15,106 nt of DNA from an uncultured Blautia sp. (GTDB lineage: Bacteria; Bacillota; Clostridia; Lachnospirales; Lachnospiraceae): the NCBI GenBank assembly GCA_900547615.1, contig URHH01000055.1, forward strand, positions 1 to 15,106. Direction: 5' to 3'. The translations under genes were made by a program, and so were the position numbers. Positions 14,255 to 15,106 of the stretch are shown one piece after another. How positions within the stretch are numbered: position 1 is the first letter of the stretch; every line of letters starts with the position of its first letter. The notes beneath the pieces are model-generated. The model saw only the letters and a program-made list of their open reading frames with translations, did no database searches and had not been told where the DNA came from.

Positions 14255-14273
14255 ACCAAATCCTCCGCTTTCT

Positions 14274-15106
14274 TTATTTTACTGTCTGTAAAAATTCATA
14301 TGCCTCGTTAATGCCTGTTACTGCTGCAGTAGAAGAAATGGTTGCGCCGGATACTGCCTGCACCTCGCCTGTTCCCGCTTCCGCGCTCTCTTTGTTTTCC
14401 TCTGCTGCCGGTTCTTCTGCTGTTTCCTCAGTCTCCACACCGGCTGCTTCATTGAGGCACTGCTCCGCAAGTGCTGCAAAACCGCCTACGGGAATGCTTA
14501 CTCCGGATACCGCGTCTGTTTTTCCCTGCTCGTCCATTGTAAGGAAGGTAAGATTCTGATTTTCCACAAGAGCTTCTGTCAGCGCTTTCGCCTGCTCTGC
14601 CCATGTCGGACCGTCCTCTGTCATTACATATTCGCCGCTTTCAGACAGCACGCTCTTCTTGCTTCCGTCCTCTCCGATGGAATCCCAGTTTACTTCTGTG
14701 ATTTTTCCGTCTTTTACTGTCATGGTAACCTGGTCTGCAAAGCCGCTGTCATCAGCCTCGCCTTTTGCTTCATATGTGCCGTCCTGTAATACCGCACCTT
14801 CTAATTCTGCTGCGCCTTCCGTTGCCTTTTTCTCTGCAGGAGCCGCCTCTTCTCCGCCGCTCATTCCCGGAAGATATACAGGCGCTTTCATTCCCACAAA
14901 CTGCCCGGAAAATTCTTCTTCTGCGATTCTCGCGCCAAGACCTTCTGTCTCACTGTGTTCTGTAACAGAAACATATGAGATTGTTTCTCCGTCTGTCTCA
15001 AAGGAAACGTCCATTAAAATATCGCCGCCGTATCCTTTTTCTTTTACAGTAACCACATATCCGTTCTCTGTTGCAGCCGCTTTTTCAATATTCTCTGCAC
15101 CGCTTA
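14274..15106 (-). CDS. RnfG-like FMN-binding protein with a nested second FMN-binding domain, N-terminus beyond the window
   Basis: An extracytoplasmic flavoprotein, open to the right edge. The first visible part is RnfG-like: ENGYVVTVKEKGYGGDILMD followed by VTEHSETEGLGARI and SGQFVG. Then comes a low-complexity Ala/Glu linker and a second domain (DGTYEAKGEADDSGFADQVT, then VKDGKITEVNWDS) of the kind found in PplA-like extracellular electron-transfer lipoproteins. It ends with a degenerate flavin site SGVS (14496-14507). After another Glu/Ala-rich linker comes VQAVSGATISSTAA, where the SGAT threonine (14340-14351) is the ApbE-type FMN attachment residue that normally closes the RnfG domain. 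The second domain therefore appears inserted within the first. Upstream gene of a two-gene operon with the Rnf-Nqr-like protein. Confidence 0.85.
   Translation of the reverse strand, partial: SGAENIEKAAATENGYVVTVKEKGYGGDILMDVSFETDGETISYVSVTEHSETEGLGARIAEEEFSGQFVGMKAPVYLPGMSGGEEAAPAEKKATEGAAELEGAVLQDGTYEAKGEADDSGFADQVTMTVKDGKITEVNWDSIGEDGSKKSVLSESGEYVMTEDGPTWAEQAKALTEALVENQNLTFLTMDEQGKTDAVSGVSIPVGGFAALAEQCLNEAAGVETEETAEEPAAEENKESAEAGTGEVQAVSGATISSTAAVTGINEAYEFLQTVK

Overview
The window looks like chromosomal DNA of a spore-forming Firmicute, most probably a gut Lachnospiraceae (Clostridia). This rests on the low to moderate GC, strong AGGAGG-type ribosome sites, a CotJC spore-coat gene, an ECF sigma/DUF4179 anti-sigma pair, a DUF134-NifX fusion, and an RnfG/Rnf-Nqr/ApbE flavin cluster. 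All family names come from reading translated sequence by eye; no database search was possible.

Layout, left to right. (1) 1-2115: a GPH-type sugar:cation symporter (partial, minus) divergent from an AraC regulator, a typical glycoside-uptake pair. (2) 2110-4392: a 47-residue basic ORF, a large serine recombinase, and about 70 bp after it the 3' part of cotJC starting abruptly at the conserved GGPDGE motif. The first ~30 codons of cotJC and its start are absent. This is the configuration expected at one end of a skin-like element inserted in a sporulation gene, and is the most interesting part of the window. (3) 4400-6755: a terminator, a MATE exporter (minus) and a divergent AraC regulator. 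(4) 6802-8584: an ECF sigma factor with a TTG start, overlapping by 113 nt a DUF4179 membrane anti-sigma factor. (5) 8800-10432: a dead trkA-trkH potassium-uptake operon. trkA has lost nearly all of its middle; trkH has three stops, each at an expected Trp position, plus a frameshift. (6) 10597-12219 (minus): a DUF134-NifX fusion with a His/Cys-rich tail, overlapping a frameshifted PflA-like radical SAM gene. Its promoter sits between two copies of a near-palindromic operator. (7) 12384-15106: apbE (flavin transferase, plus), a shared terminator, and a convergent pair encoding an Rnf-Nqr-like membrane protein and a two-domain FMN-binding protein (partial).

How the genes work together. ApbE probably attaches FMN to the SGAT threonine of the neighbouring FMN-binding protein, which would pass electrons to or from the Rnf-Nqr-like membrane subunit: a compact flavin electron-transfer module. 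The recombinase with the small basic protein is a candidate recombinase/directionality-factor pair able to rejoin cotJC, if the 5' half of that gene lies upstream of this window. Four loci here are broken (cotJC, trkA, trkH, radical SAM). Only the cotJC break has the look of programmed or element-mediated interruption; the others look like ordinary decay or, for the one-base radical SAM lesion, possibly sequence error.
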